A DNA stretch of 32,674 nt from Clostridia bacterium (GTDB taxonomy: Bacteria > Bacillota > Clostridia > Christensenellales > Pumilibacteraceae). The stretch is from positions 1-32,674 of the forward strand of contig JAFVXL010000027.1 in assembly GCA_017501145.1 (NCBI GenBank), given 5' to 3'. Position numbers and translations under genes: made by a program. Numbering within the stretch: position 1 is the stretch's first letter; each line of letters starts with the position of its first letter. Positions 1 through 9,029 of this stretch are shown here, piece by piece. Under the pieces are notes generated by a model. It was not told the DNA's origin. It did no database searches and saw only the letters and a list, made by a program, of their open reading frames with translations.

Positions 1-1
1 A

Positions 2-94
2 ATCAATATCCACTATGCATTCCAACTTCCCGAACATGACGGAATGCCGATACTCAAGATGCTACTTCCAAGCAATATGAGAGAAACTGCGTAA
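2..94 (+). CDS. Partial open frame, C-terminal end of an unknown gene
   Basis: A frame is open from the left edge to a TAA at 92-94 and encodes about 30 residues ending in MLLPSNMRETA. It would be the C-terminus of a plus-strand gene that starts outside the window. The peptide has an ordinary mix of hydrophobic and charged residues, but 30 open codons are weak evidence by themselves and I do not recognise the family. The stop lies 7 bases before the hairpin at 102-131. Confidence 0.3.
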   Translation: MNIHYAFQLPEHDGMPILKMLLPSNMRETA

Positions 95-131
95 AAAAGC
101 AGTACACGGAAGGCAAATGCCTTCCGTGTAC
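93..131 (-). terminator. Intrinsic terminator downstream of the rubrerythrin gene
   Basis: Positions 102-131 form a perfect inverted repeat with 14-bp arms (GTACACGGAAGGCA and its complement) around a 2-base centre. On the minus strand the hairpin is followed by TGCTTTTTT (T-run complementary to 93-98). It lies about 90 bp past the rubrerythrin stop. There is no T-run on the plus side, so it should act on minus-strand transcription. Confidence 0.75.
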
Positions 132-222
132 ATACCGCCCCGAATTCTCCGTTAAGAACACAACGGAAAATAGATAGATGCGTTTTATTATATTAACATT
201 GTTTGAAAAATCGCTTTGGCTC

Positions 223-768
223 TTATTTACCAAAATATCTCTTCAAAAGTCCCTCGAACGCCTTGCCGTGGCGAGCCTCGTCGCGAGCCATTTCGTGAAC
301 GGTATCGTGGATAGCGTCAAGTCCAAGCTCTTTTGCGCGCTTAGCAAGGTCGGTCTTGCCCATAGTAGCGCCGTTTTCTGCAGCCACTCTAAGACGAAGG
401 TTTTCCTTTGTGGACGGAGTTACCACTTCGCCAAGAAGCTCAGCGAACTTAGCAGCGTGCTCTGCCTCTTCGTAAGCAGCCTTTTCCCAATACAAGCCGA
501 TTTCGGGATAGCCTTCTCTATGAGCTACTCTTGCCATAGCAAGATACATACCTACTTCGCAGCACTCGCCGTTAAAGTTAGCGCGAAGATCGTTGATGAT
601 GTCTTCTCTTACGCCTTGCGCAACACCAATGCTATGCTCTGCCGCCCAGCTCATTTCGCCTGCCTGCTCCTCGAACTTAGCCTTGGGAGCATTACAAACA
701 GGGCACTTTTCGGGAGCTTCGTCCCCCTCGTGAACGTAACCACAAACTTTACAAACAAACTTCTTCAT
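223..768 (-). CDS. Rubrerythrin with N-terminal rubredoxin domain ('reverse' type)
   Basis: The 181-residue product is a non-haem iron peroxidase that reduces H2O2 (and O2 in clostridia) in the cytoplasm of anaerobes. The rubredoxin iron site comes first: C6-x2-C9 and C22-x2-C25. A ferritin-like four-helix domain follows from about residue 40, with diiron-ligand motifs YEEAEHA and RDEARHG. In classical rubrerythrin the rubredoxin domain is C-terminal; the reversed order is typical of clostridial oxygen-stress proteins. The start is supported by AAAAGGAG just upstream. It is a single gene with its own promoter and terminator. The promoter carries a Fur/PerR-like box, which fits peroxide or iron control. 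The long plus-strand open frame over it is an antisense shadow. Confidence 0.95.
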   Translation of the reverse strand: MKKFVCKVCGYVHEGDEAPEKCPVCNAPKAKFEEQAGEMSWAAEHSIGVAQGVREDIINDLRANFNGECCEVGMYLAMARVAHREGYPEIGLYWEKAAYEEAEHAAKFAELLGEVVTPSTKENLRLRVAAENGATMGKTDLAKRAKELGLDAIHDTVHEMARDEARHGKAFEGLLKRYFGK

Positions 769-834
769 TATCTTTTCTCCTTTTTTCGGTTTGATTTTTT
801 ATCCAAAAGGCATTTCCCTTGCCTTTGTGACCTT

Positions 835-880
835 ATTATAGCACATAATTTTTTACTTGTCAATAACAATTATCATTATT
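835..880 (-). promoter_or_regulatory. Rubrerythrin promoter with Fur/PerR-like operator
   Basis: Read on the minus strand, TTGACA (858-863) and TATAAT (835-840) are separated by 17 bp, with a TGC extended -10. Immediately upstream and overlapping the -35 is AATAATGATAATTGTTATT (862-880). It fits the Fur-family hexamer layout NATAAT-NATAAT-N-NTTATT and partly fits the PerR box TTATAATnATTATAA. PerR control of rubrerythrins is known in Clostridium; assigning this box to PerR rather than Fur is inference. Confidence 0.7.
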
Positions 881-1009
881 ATTAAAGGTTTTTTGAATTT
901 TTTTATAAAAGTTTTGAGCAAAAAAAGCGATATAACTCAAAGCGTTTATATACACACCTTTGTAGACTTAGGTCATAATATATAGTATAAAGAACCTTAG
1001 GAGGAATTT

Positions 1010-1459
1010 ATGAAGAACTATTACGACTACGGCTGCGGCAAGGGTGAAAATCATTTCTATCCGCGCCATGAAGAAAACCACGAGCAAGGCTGCTTTGAAC
1101 ACGATAACCGCAACAAGCACGCAAAAAACGAAAAGCACGATTGGAACGAGCGTAACGACTACTACAACTATTCGTTTGGCGACGACTCGGGCGAAAAGGA
1201 CGAGCTTGGGGAAAGATGCCATTATCAAAATTGCTGCTCTGAGCATTGCGCAAGGGTATATTCTATGAAAAAGCACGACTGCAAATGCAACGAGCATAAG
1301 CATTGCGACGAGCATAGCTACTGCAAAGATTATAGGCGTTGTAACGAAAAAAAGCATTGCCAAAAAGACCATGACGGCATGGACTATCCCGAAAGCAAAA
1401 ACAACTGCTTTTGCTTTGGTATATGTATTCCGCCCTTTCCGTTCAGATGCGGAAAATAA
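1010..1459 (+). CDS. Cys/His-rich hydrophilic protein of unknown function
   Basis: The 149-residue product begins 6 bases after a strong AGGAGG (TTAGGAGGAATTTATG). It has no signal peptide or membrane segment. About 16 residues are Cys and about 14 are His, with many Lys, Asp, Glu, Asn and Tyr. The motif x-H/Y/R-C recurs every 5-8 residues through the middle, for example EHKHCDEHSYCKDYRRC. The tail is abruptly different: CFCFGICIPPFPFRCGK. This composition suggests metal binding or a cross-linked structural role, such as a spore-coat or storage protein, but that is inference from composition. The gene stands alone between rubrerythrin (divergent) and a terminator at 1494-1526. A hydrophobic antisense frame is rejected because it lacks these start signals. 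Confidence 0.75.
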   Translation: MKNYYDYGCGKGENHFYPRHEENHEQGCFEHDNRNKHAKNEKHDWNERNDYYNYSFGDDSGEKDELGERCHYQNCCSEHCARVYSMKKHDCKCNEHKHCDEHSYCKDYRRCNEKKHCQKDHDGMDYPESKNNCFCFGICIPPFPFRCGK

Positions 1460-1493
1460 CGACAAAAGATAGCATGTTTTTATTTCTTAGCGC

Positions 1494-1526
1494 AAAGGCT
1501 GTGTAAAACTTTATACAGCCTTTTTT
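1494..1526 (+). terminator. Intrinsic terminator after the Cys/His-rich gene
   Basis: AAAGGCTGT (1494-1502) pairs with ACAGCCTTT (1515-1523), followed by a T-run to 1526. It lies 35 bp past the stop at 1459. Confidence 0.85.
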
Positions 1527-1589
1527 GTTTTATATTTGCTAGAACAACGCGCTAGGCGCAAAAAAGAGGCTTTTGCTCGTCAAAACGGT

Positions 1590-1618
1590 TGCATCACTTA
1601 AAAATGTGTGATATACTC
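1590..1618 (+). promoter_or_regulatory. Sigma-A promoter of the DUF1576 gene
   Basis: TTGCAT (1590-1595) and TATACT (1613-1618) lie 17 bp apart, with TGA before the -10 (extended -10). The predicted start of transcription is about 45 bp before the ATG at 1670. Confidence 0.65.
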
Positions 1619-1669
1619 TTTTTATTCATATCGCTAACATAAGCGCAACAATACGCAAGAAGGTAAAGC

Positions 1670-3121
1670 ATGAAAAAAGCCGTTTTACACAAGCATTTGC
1701 CCCACCCTAACGTGGGAGTTAGCCATGACAGTAATCATAGAATTATTGTCTTTTATACGCTTTTTCTTTCGCTTGCATTGCTTGTCGCTTCGGTCGTCGC
1801 GTTTTTTTCTACGCACGAAGAGCAATTTTTGCAAGGCTTGGTTCGCATACTTACCTCTCCGTCCAAGCTCGTAACCGATTACTTTGCTCTTGGCGGACTT
1901 GCAAGCACCTTCTTAAATGCGGCAATTTGCGGTCTTGCGTGCAACTTTATTATAAGAATATCCAAGGTTAAGGCAAACGCAACCACCTTCGCGGGGTATA
2001 TGCTCGTAATAGCGCACTGCTTCTACGGACTTAACTTCCTTAATATGTGGCCGTCCTTTTTTGGCGTAGTTACATACTGCTTGGTACGCAAAAAGAAATT
2101 CAGCGAGCACGTGCATATTTCGTTCTTCTCAACAGCGCTTGCCCCGTTTATAAGCGAATTCTTGTTTAGATACACTCTCAGCGAAAACTTCAGCGCCGAG
2201 CAACCGCAAATCACCGTATTGGGCGTTTGCCTTGCTCTTATTTTTGGGCTCGCGTCCGGCTTTGTCGTGCCTGCCCTTTTGCCCGGAACAACAAGCATGC
2301 ACCGCGGCTTTAACTTGTTTAAGGCTGGTCTTGCAATAGGAATACTCGGAATTTTCCTTAACGCCTTTTTGTTCCAAAGTCTTGGACTTGAGCAGTCCGA
2401 GGCTCTCAAAATTTACAACCCCGAATATTATGCTTTGCCGTACGGCTATCGCGGCTTTGTCAGTGTCTTTTTTGCGTGCCTTTTTGTCTTTACCCTGGCT
2501 TTAGGCTTTTTCCTTAATGGTCGCAGCCTTAAGGGCTATAAAGCTCTATATAACAGCACCGGATACGGCGTGGACTTTTTGGACAAGTTTAAAATGCCCC
2601 TTTGCCTTATCAATATAGGTATATACGGCTTGCTTATTATAGCTTATCTTAATATCGTCTTTATCTTGCCGGAAATTTTCCCTGCGCTGCCTAATGGCGT
2701 TGGCTTTACGGGCGCAACGACCGGCGTTGTCTTTGCCGCACTTACCTTTGCGGCAGACGGTCAGCAGCCGCGTACGGTCTTTCCGATAGTAATAGGATAC
2801 GTAGTTTTATTCGTCATAATGTGCATTATTTGCTCGATAGCCGATCTTGTTATTCCGTGGACGCTTTCCACCCAAGCGTACATCAACGGTCTTGCCTTTG
2901 CAACAGGCTTATGCACCTTCTCGGGCAAATACGGATTTAAGGTGGGCGTGTTGGCAGGCTTTTTGAGCGCGGTGATATGTACGTCCACCGCCACTATGCA
3001 CGGTGGTTTCGTGCTTTATAACGGCGGTTTTACTGCAGGACTAACAGCTCTTGTGCTTCTGCCCATACTCGACTTCTATAACGTCAAGCCTCGATTCGAC
3101 AGCGACGAATTTCATAACTAA
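1670..3121 (+). CDS. DUF1576-type polytopic membrane protein
   Basis: The 483-residue product has a short polar N-terminus and then roughly twelve hydrophobic segments. Examples are the stretches near residues 28-46, 72-95, 100-130, 180-205, 215-235, 260-280, 310-330 and 370-395, with more to the C-terminus. The general look, including the glycine-rich ATTGVVFAALTFAADGQQPRT region and the STATMHGGFVLYNGGFTAGL motif near the end, matches my memory of the clostridial DUF1576 family. The function of that family is not established; transport is only a guess from topology. AAGGT precedes the ATG. Upstream there is a clear promoter. The final codons (DEFHN, stop) are duplicated 181 bp downstream. 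Confidence 0.8.
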   Translation: MKKAVLHKHLPHPNVGVSHDSNHRIIVFYTLFLSLALLVASVVAFFSTHEEQFLQGLVRILTSPSKLVTDYFALGGLASTFLNAAICGLACNFIIRISKVKANATTFAGYMLVIAHCFYGLNFLNMWPSFFGVVTYCLVRKKKFSEHVHISFFSTALAPFISEFLFRYTLSENFSAEQPQITVLGVCLALIFGLASGFVVPALLPGTTSMHRGFNLFKAGLAIGILGIFLNAFLFQSLGLEQSEALKIYNPEYYALPYGYRGFVSVFFACLFVFTLALGFFLNGRSLKGYKALYNSTGYGVDFLDKFKMPLCLINIGIYGLLIIAYLNIVFILPEIFPALPNGVGFTGATTGVVFAALTFAADGQQPRTVFPIVIGYVVLFVIMCIICSIADLVIPWTLSTQAYINGLAFATGLCTFSGKYGFKVGVLAGFLSAVICTSTATMHGGFVLYNGGFTAGLTALVLLPILDFYNVKPRFDSDEFHN

Positions 3122-3175
3122 AAGTGAATTTTAATTTTTTCAATAGGCTGCGTTTGTAATGTAGTTCTTTCGTTT

Positions 3176-3210
3176 GAGATCGCCACGCTTACTTCGCAAG
3201 CTCGCAATGA
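3176..3210 (-). repeat. Dispersed GC-rich repeat, copy 1 (TTGCGAGC...GTGGCGATCTC)
   Basis: On the minus strand this reads TCATTGCGAGC, then TTGCGAA, then GTAAGCGTGGCGATCTC. It is an imperfect inverted copy of 3892-3915. Short repeats of the 'ATTGCGAGC...GCAATCTC' kind are dispersed in many bacterial genomes; I recognise the general type, not a named family. Confidence 0.55.
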
Positions 3211-3233
3211 CACGGATCACTAATTGATACATC

Positions 3234-3266
3234 AAAAAAAGACAGGTAAATTCACCTGTCTTTTTT
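3234..3266 (+). terminator. Intrinsic terminator in a repeated cassette, copy 1
   Basis: GACAGGT (3241-3247) and ACCTGTC (3254-3260) form a hairpin flanked by a run of A before and T after, so it can act in both directions. It is preceded by TTGATACATCAA, itself an inverted repeat. The same TTGATACATC-A-run-GACAGG arrangement recurs at 4219-4258. It would terminate the DUF1576 transcript. Confidence 0.75.
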
Positions 3267-3360
3267 GTGTTCGTCTTTACCCACGAAACAAGCGACCTTT
3301 TTGACGAATTTCATAACTAACCAACATAACATTATAAAACGCTGAGCCCGATCCGCTTTT

Positions 3361-3558
3361 TTATCTATTAAGGTATGCTTCTATTTGCTTATATAATTGA
3401 CTGCACGCGCTATTCACAATCTCCCTATTTTTGTAAAGTCTTGCTTGCAACTTAACTGCAGCCAGAGCAGACTTTTTCAAATACTTGCAGTTTACCGCGC
3501 CCTTGAGCAGCACTCTGCGCCTTGCCTTTTTATTAATTTTATCTTGCACGTTATTCAT
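3361..3558 (-). CDS. Small basic protein, unknown, divergent from an XRE regulator
   Basis: A 65-codon frame encodes a strongly basic peptide (KKARRRVLLKG near the N-terminus) with no signal peptide or membrane segment. I do not recognise it. In its favour, a near-consensus sigma-A promoter faces it: TTGACA at 3609-3614 and TATAAT at 3585-3590 (minus strand, 18-bp spacer), with a palindrome over the -10. It is divergent from the regulator starting at 3664. Against it, there is no good ribosome binding site before the ATG (only AAAAAAGCTT) and a frame of this length can arise by chance. Confidence 0.4.
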   Translation of the reverse strand: MNNVQDKINKKARRRVLLKGAVNCKYLKKSALAAVKLQARLYKNREIVNSACSQLYKQIEAYLNR

Positions 3559-3570
3559 AAGCTTTTTTGG

Positions 3571-3650
3571 TATGTAATGTTTACATTATATAATTACTAC
3601 GTCTATCTTGTCAAGAAATTTTTATCATATAATTATTGCATTATATAATG
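3571..3650. promoter_or_regulatory. Divergent promoter region with two related palindromes
   Basis: TAATGTTTACATTA (3575-3588) is a perfect inverted repeat, extending with one mismatched pair to 3571-3592, and overlaps the minus-strand -10. CATTATATAATG (3639-3650) is a second perfect palindrome just before the ribosome binding site of the plus-strand regulator. The two share the direct repeat CATTATATAAT (3584-3594 and 3639-3649) and half-sites of the type TAATGT. A plus-strand -10 (TATAAT, 3628-3633) lies between them. They are likely operators of the XRE protein next door (inference). Confidence 0.6.
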
Positions 3651-3663
3651 TAGGAGTATGATA

Positions 3664-3864
3664 ATGCGACTTAGAATATTAGAAATTTTGAGAGAAAAAA
3701 ACAAAACGAAATACTGGCTTTATATTCAACTGGGCTTAAGCTATCAAAATTTTAATAAAATGGTAAATAATCAAACTAAGAGCATCAAATTTGACAATCT
3801 GAAAGCCCTTTGCGATATATTGGACTGCACGCCAAACGACCTTTTTGAGGATTACCACAACTAA
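3664..3864 (+). CDS. Small XRE/Cro-type helix-turn-helix regulator
   Basis: The 66-residue product is a minimal Cro/C1-type DNA-binding domain: MRLRILEILREKNKTKYWLYIQ..., a recognition-helix region around LSYQNFNKMVNNQ, and the family ending LCDILDCTPNDLFEDY. An upstream in-frame ATG at 3658 is only one base past TAGGAG; the ATG at 3664 lies 7 bases past it and is the better start. It is probably an autoregulator acting on the palindromes at 3571-3650 and on the divergent small frame. Its base composition is AT-rich compared with the gyrase genes, which may point to acquired DNA. Confidence 0.85.
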   Translation: MRLRILEILREKNKTKYWLYIQLGLSYQNFNKMVNNQTKSIKFDNLKALCDILDCTPNDLFEDYHN

Positions 3865-3891
3865 GGAAGAACACAACTAAATAGTCTGTTT

Positions 3892-3915
3892 TTGCGAGCG
3901 TAGCGTGGCAATCTC
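3892..3915 (+). repeat. Dispersed GC-rich repeat, copy 2 (TTGCGAGC...GTGGCAATCTC)
   Basis: The 24-bp element begins TTGCGAGCGTAGCG and ends GTGGCAATCTC. It is in the opposite orientation to 3176-3210, from which it differs mainly by lacking an internal 7-10 bases. Together the copies bracket the first regulator and its divergent partner. Confidence 0.55.
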
Positions 3916-3951
3916 TTGTGCGAACCGCGTATTAGCTATTCCCAATATGTC

Positions 3952-3994
3952 ATACCTTTTGGTATAATGTCAAATAAATTATACCGTTTGGTAT
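3952..3994 (+). promoter_or_regulatory. Promoter with two identical-type operators before the second XRE gene
   Basis: ATACCTTTTGGTAT (3952-3965) and ATACCGTTTGGTAT (3981-3994) are two 14-bp inverted repeats with arms ATACC/GGTAT and 4-base centres, 29 bp apart. A -10-like TATAAT (3963-3968) overlaps the first, and the second falls at or just after the expected transcription start. This is the layout of a repressor that shuts off its own gene. No convincing -35 is visible. Confidence 0.7.
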
Positions 3995-4005
3995 ATCATA
4001 GGTGT

Positions 4006-4221
4006 ATGAATAACGACATCAAAACGGCATTTGCGCACAATCTAAAAAATTTAATGGGCGAAATGACTATATCTGAGCTTGCAAAAAAGGTGGATATCCC
4101 ACAAGCCACCTTGTCGCGATACTTGCTATGCCAGCGAGAAATCACGGTAGCAAATCTATGCAAAATCGCCGACTTTTTCCAAGAAGATATAGACTTCCTT
4201 CTCGGCAGAAAAGAATATTGA
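4006..4221 (+). CDS. Small XRE/Cro-type helix-turn-helix regulator
   Basis: The 71-residue product (MNNDIKTAFAHNLKNLM...) is a Cro/C1-type DNA-binding domain. The helix-turn-helix is around ISELAKKVDIPQATLSRYL, followed by the family's ITVANLCKIADFFQEDIDFLLG ending. The frame is open further upstream to an ATG at 3916, but that would place the start before the promoter and operators, so 4006 is preferred. The ribosome binding site is weak (AGGTG very close to the ATG), so low expression or a different start cannot be excluded. It probably represses itself through the two operators at 3952-3994. It shares its terminator with convergent gyrA. Confidence 0.85.
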   Translation: MNNDIKTAFAHNLKNLMGEMTISELAKKVDIPQATLSRYLLCQREITVANLCKIADFFQEDIDFLLGRKEY

Positions 4222-4258
4222 TACATCAAAAAAGACAGGTTTTTACGCCTGTCTTTTT
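4219..4258. terminator. Bidirectional terminator in a repeated cassette, copy 2
   Basis: AAAAAAGACAGG (4228-4239) pairs with CCTGTCTTTTT (4248-4258), with T-runs on both strands, so it can end both the XRE gene (plus) and gyrA (minus). The preceding TTGATACATCAAAAAA is shared with the element before 3266. Confidence 0.85.
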
Positions 4259-4273
4259 GTGTTTAATTAGTTT

Positions 4274-6784
4274 TTATTCTTGTGGTTGTTCGTTAGCGTT
4301 ATCGCTTTCAGATTCGTTTTGGTGCTCGACTACTGCCACACAAACTACGTTACCGTCGCCCTTAAGACGCATAATTCTTACGCCTTGGGTATCTCTACCG
4401 AGCAAGCTGATTTCTTGCGCGTAGGTGCGGATTACGATGCCGTTATCCGAAATTATCATAACGTCGTCGTTTTCACCAACTTGCTTAAGATTTACAAGTC
4501 TGCCCGTAGTTTCGCTGAACTTACCGGCCTTGATGCCCTTACCTGCTCTCGTTTGCAAGCGGTAATCTTCGATTTCCGAACGCTTGCCGTAGCCACCTGC
4601 CGAAACGGTTAGAATTTTCTTGGTCGGATCAAGCACTATCATATCGACTACGAAGTCGCCCTCGTCAATCTTTATCGAGCGAACGCCTTGAGTGTCTCTA
4701 CTCATAGGTCTAACGTCCTTCTCGCTAAATCTTATGCACTTACCCGATGACGCGGCAAGAAGAATTTCGTCCTCGCCTCTTGTGAATTGAACGGATATAA
4801 GCTCGTCGCCTTCTACTAGGCTAATTGCGATCTTACCGCTCTTGCGAATAGAATCAAATTCCTTAACGTCAGTCTTCTTAACGTTACCGAGCTTGGTCGC
4901 CATCATAAGATAGCCGTCTTCGCCGTCGCTCTTGCACGGAATAACAGCATTAATCTTTTCGCCGTCGCTAAGCTGTAACAAATTTACTATTGCTCGTCCG
5001 CGCGAAGTCTTTTCCGCCTCGGGCACTTCGTACGCCTTGATTGCGTACACTCTACCGAAGTTGCTGAACATCAGCACTCTATCGTGAGTGTTGGTTACGA
5101 ACATATTCTCTACGAAGTCGTCTTCCTTGGGCTTGTGAGCAGTTACGCCCTTGCCGCCACGGTGCTGACTCTTGTACTCATCTACCGGTAAACGCTTGAT
5201 ATAGCCCGAGTGAGTCATAGAAATAACTACGTCTTCCTTTTCGATAAGGTCTTCGATATCTATCTCATCAAATATCGGACAAAGCTCAGTTCTGCGCGGA
5301 CTGTCGTACGCGTTCTTAATGTCGATAAGCTCTGCCTTGATTATATCAAGCACTCTTTGCGGCTTATTAAGAATATCCGTAAGGTCTTCTATCTTTAGCT
5401 TAAGCTCAGTTAGCTCGCGCTTTAGGCTATCCACTTCAAGCGCGGTAAGACGTCCAAGCTTCATTTCGAGAATTGCGTTAGTTTGCTCTTCCGAAAGAAG
5501 GAATTCGTCCTTAAGTCTATCTGCCGCTTCGCTCTTGTCCTTGCTCGTCTTGATAATTTCTACTACTCTATCTATGTTGTTTTGCGCAATAACGAGTCCT
5601 TCTACTATATGAGCGCGTTTTTGAGCGCGTTCAAGGTCAAATCTCGTACGACGAACGATAACGTCCTTTTGGTGCTCAAGGTAGTAGAAGAGCATTTCTT
5701 TAAGGTTAAGAATCTTGGGCTCGCCATCCACAAGCGCAAGGAAGGTTATGCCGCCCGTTACTTGCAAATCGGTAAGCTTAAAGAGCGTGTTAAGAACTAC
5801 TTGCGCCTGAGCGTCACGCTTAACGTCAATAACGACGCGCATACCCGTTCTGTCCGATTCTTCCTTTACGTCCGAAATACCCTCAATTCGCTTATCCTTA
5901 ACAAGGTCTGCAATTCGCTTAATTAGCTCAGCCTTATTAACTTGGTACGGGAGCTCGGTCACTACTATACGGTATCTCGTTTGGCCGTTAGACGTAAACT
6001 CCTCTATCTCCGTCTTGGCGCGAGCAATAAAGCTGCCCTTACCCGTAAGGTAAGCGCGTCTTAAGCCCGATCTTCCCATAAGCAAGCCGCCCGTAGGATA
6101 GTCAGGCGCAGGAACGAATTCCATAAGCTCCTCAGACGAAATTTCCGGATTGTCTATAAGGGCAATAACGCCGTTTATTACCTCGCCAAGATTGTGAGGC
6201 GGAATATTAGTCGCCATACCTACGGCTATACCGTCACTGCCGTTTACTAAAAGGTTAGGAAATCTCGACGGCAAAACAGTGGGTTGCATAATGGTATCAT
6301 CAAAGTTGGGGTACCAGTCCACCGTTTCTTTGTCGATATCCCTAAGCATTTCGCCGGCAATTTTGCTAAGTCTTGCTTCGGTATATCTTTGCGCTGCCGG
6401 AGGATCGCCGTCCACCGAGCCAAAGTTGCCGTGTCCGTCCACAAGCGGATGGCGGATAGAAAAGTCTTGCGCAAGACGAACTAACGCTCCATAAACCGCC
6501 GAATCGCCGTGCGGGTGGAATTTACCGAGCACGTCACCGACGATACGCGCGCACTTGCGGTACGGCTTGTCGGAGAACAAATTAAGCTCGCCCATTGCGT
6601 AAAGAATACGTCTATGCACGGGCTTTAGTCCGTCACGAACGTCGGGAATAGCGCGCGATACGTTTACCGCCATCGCGTATGCGATAAACGAGGTTTTCAT
6701 TTGGTCCGAAACCTGAACGTGGACTAGCTTGGTATTATCTTCGTGCTTAATCTCTTGGTCAGAGAGCTTTCTTTTTCTTTCCAT
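4274..6784 (-). CDS. gyrA: DNA gyrase subunit A
   Basis: The 836-residue product is the breakage-reunion subunit of gyrase (A2B2 with GyrB), which introduces negative supercoils using ATP. The catalytic tyrosine is Tyr134 in [10 protein letters not shown]. The winged-helix and tower regions occupy about residues 30-520. The C-terminal beta-pinwheel follows, with a GyrA box QHRGGKG that separates it from topoisomerase IV. In the quinolone-determining region, [17 protein letters not shown] has Ser95 (E. coli Ser83) but Gly99 where E. coli has Asp87 and many Gram-positives have Glu. It is 12 bp after gyrB and starts behind AGGAGG. Length is normal. Confidence 0.98.
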   Translation of the reverse strand: MERKRKLSDQEIKHEDNTKLVHVQVSDQMKTSFIAYAMAVNVSRAIPDVRDGLKPVHRRILYAMGELNLFSDKPYRKCARIVGDVLGKFHPHGDSAVYGALVRLAQDFSIRHPLVDGHGNFGSVDGDPPAAQRYTEARLSKIAGEMLRDIDKETVDWYPNFDDTIMQPTVLPSRFPNLLVNGSDGIAVGMATNIPPHNLGEVINGVIALIDNPEISSEELMEFVPAPDYPTGGLLMGRSGLRRAYLTGKGSFIARAKTEIEEFTSNGQTRYRIVVTELPYQVNKAELIKRIADLVKDKRIEGISDVKEESDRTGMRVVIDVKRDAQAQVVLNTLFKLTDLQVTGGITFLALVDGEPKILNLKEMLFYYLEHQKDVIVRRTRFDLERAQKRAHIVEGLVIAQNNIDRVVEIIKTSKDKSEAADRLKDEFLLSEEQTNAILEMKLGRLTALEVDSLKRELTELKLKIEDLTDILNKPQRVLDIIKAELIDIKNAYDSPRRTELCPIFDEIDIEDLIEKEDVVISMTHSGYIKRLPVDEYKSQHRGGKGVTAHKPKEDDFVENMFVTNTHDRVLMFSNFGRVYAIKAYEVPEAEKTSRGRAIVNLLQLSDGEKINAVIPCKSDGEDGYLMMATKLGNVKKTDVKEFDSIRKSGKIAISLVEGDELISVQFTRGEDEILLAASSGKCIRFSEKDVRPMSRDTQGVRSIKIDEGDFVVDMIVLDPTKKILTVSAGGYGKRSEIEDYRLQTRAGKGIKAGKFSETTGRLVNLKQVGENDDVMIISDNGIVIRTYAQEISLLGRDTQGVRIMRLKGDGNVVCVAVVEHQNESESDNANEQPQE

Positions 6785-6796
6785 AACTACCTCCTA

Positions 6797-8722
<1,926 letters not shown>

Positions 8723-8733
8723 CTATTGATAAT

Positions 8734-8762
8734 ATTATAGCACAAACCAAAGAAAACTCCAA
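8734..8762 (-). promoter_or_regulatory. Promoter of gyrB-gyrA
   Basis: On the minus strand, TTGGAG (8757-8762) and TATAAT (8734-8739) are 17 bp apart, with a TGC extended -10, 27 bp before the gyrB start. Confidence 0.7.
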
Positions 8763-8973
8763 GCGATTTTGCCCTTTGCAAGCAAAATAAAAATGCTACT
8801 TGTCCTATAAAGGCTTAAAATGGGCTTAAAACCGACATTTATAAAAACCCGCTGTTTTGCCGCATTTTACAATCGCGCTTTTAAGGCGTAATAAATATGT
8901 TTTTCTTAAAAAATCGAATTTTTCGCTTCATCCAAACAATCATATCTTCCGCGTAAATTTTTGTCGAATTTTC
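8763..8973. other. AT-rich divergent intergenic stretch
   Basis: Between the gyrB and ywaF-like promoters I see no credible gene, RNA or strong hairpin. The stretch is AT-rich, with scattered runs of A and T. Confidence 0.5.
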
Positions 8974-9002
8974 TTGCTTTTTTGCTAAAAATATGTTATA
9001 TT
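8974..9002 (+). promoter_or_regulatory. Promoter of the YwaF-family gene
   Basis: TTGCTT (8974-8979) and TATATT (8997-9002) are 17 bp apart, with a TG two bases before the -10. The ATG follows at 9030. Confidence 0.6.
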
Positions 9003-9029
9003 CCTTTTGTATAAATTTTAGAGGTTTTT

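Larger units (their letters stand above)
3104..3320. repeat. 18-bp exact direct repeat flanking a 181-bp segment
   Basis: GACGAATTTCATAACTAA occurs at 3104-3121, as the last codons and stop of the DUF1576 gene, and again at 3303-3320. The 181 bp between the copies hold a dispersed repeat (3176-3210) and a terminator (3234-3266). The second copy also reads DEFHN-stop in an open frame that begins near 3268. This could be a long target-site duplication around an inserted repeat, or a local duplication of the gene end; the sequence alone does not decide. Confidence 0.75.

Noticed and set aside
178..885. Plus-strand 235-codon frame over rubrerythrin
   Set aside because: It is antisense to a well-conserved gene, has no ribosome binding site, and reads through that gene's promoter.
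968..1465. Minus-strand 165-codon frame with many hydrophobic stretches, antisense to the Cys/His-rich gene
   Set aside because: The plus-strand gene has a textbook AGGAGG and start, a downstream terminator and coherent composition. Hydrophobic antisense translation is expected from codons rich in A and C for His, Lys, Asn and Asp.
3916..4005. Upstream extension of the second XRE gene to an ATG at 3916
   Set aside because: It would start before the -10 and operators and has no ribosome binding site; 4006 gives the standard domain.
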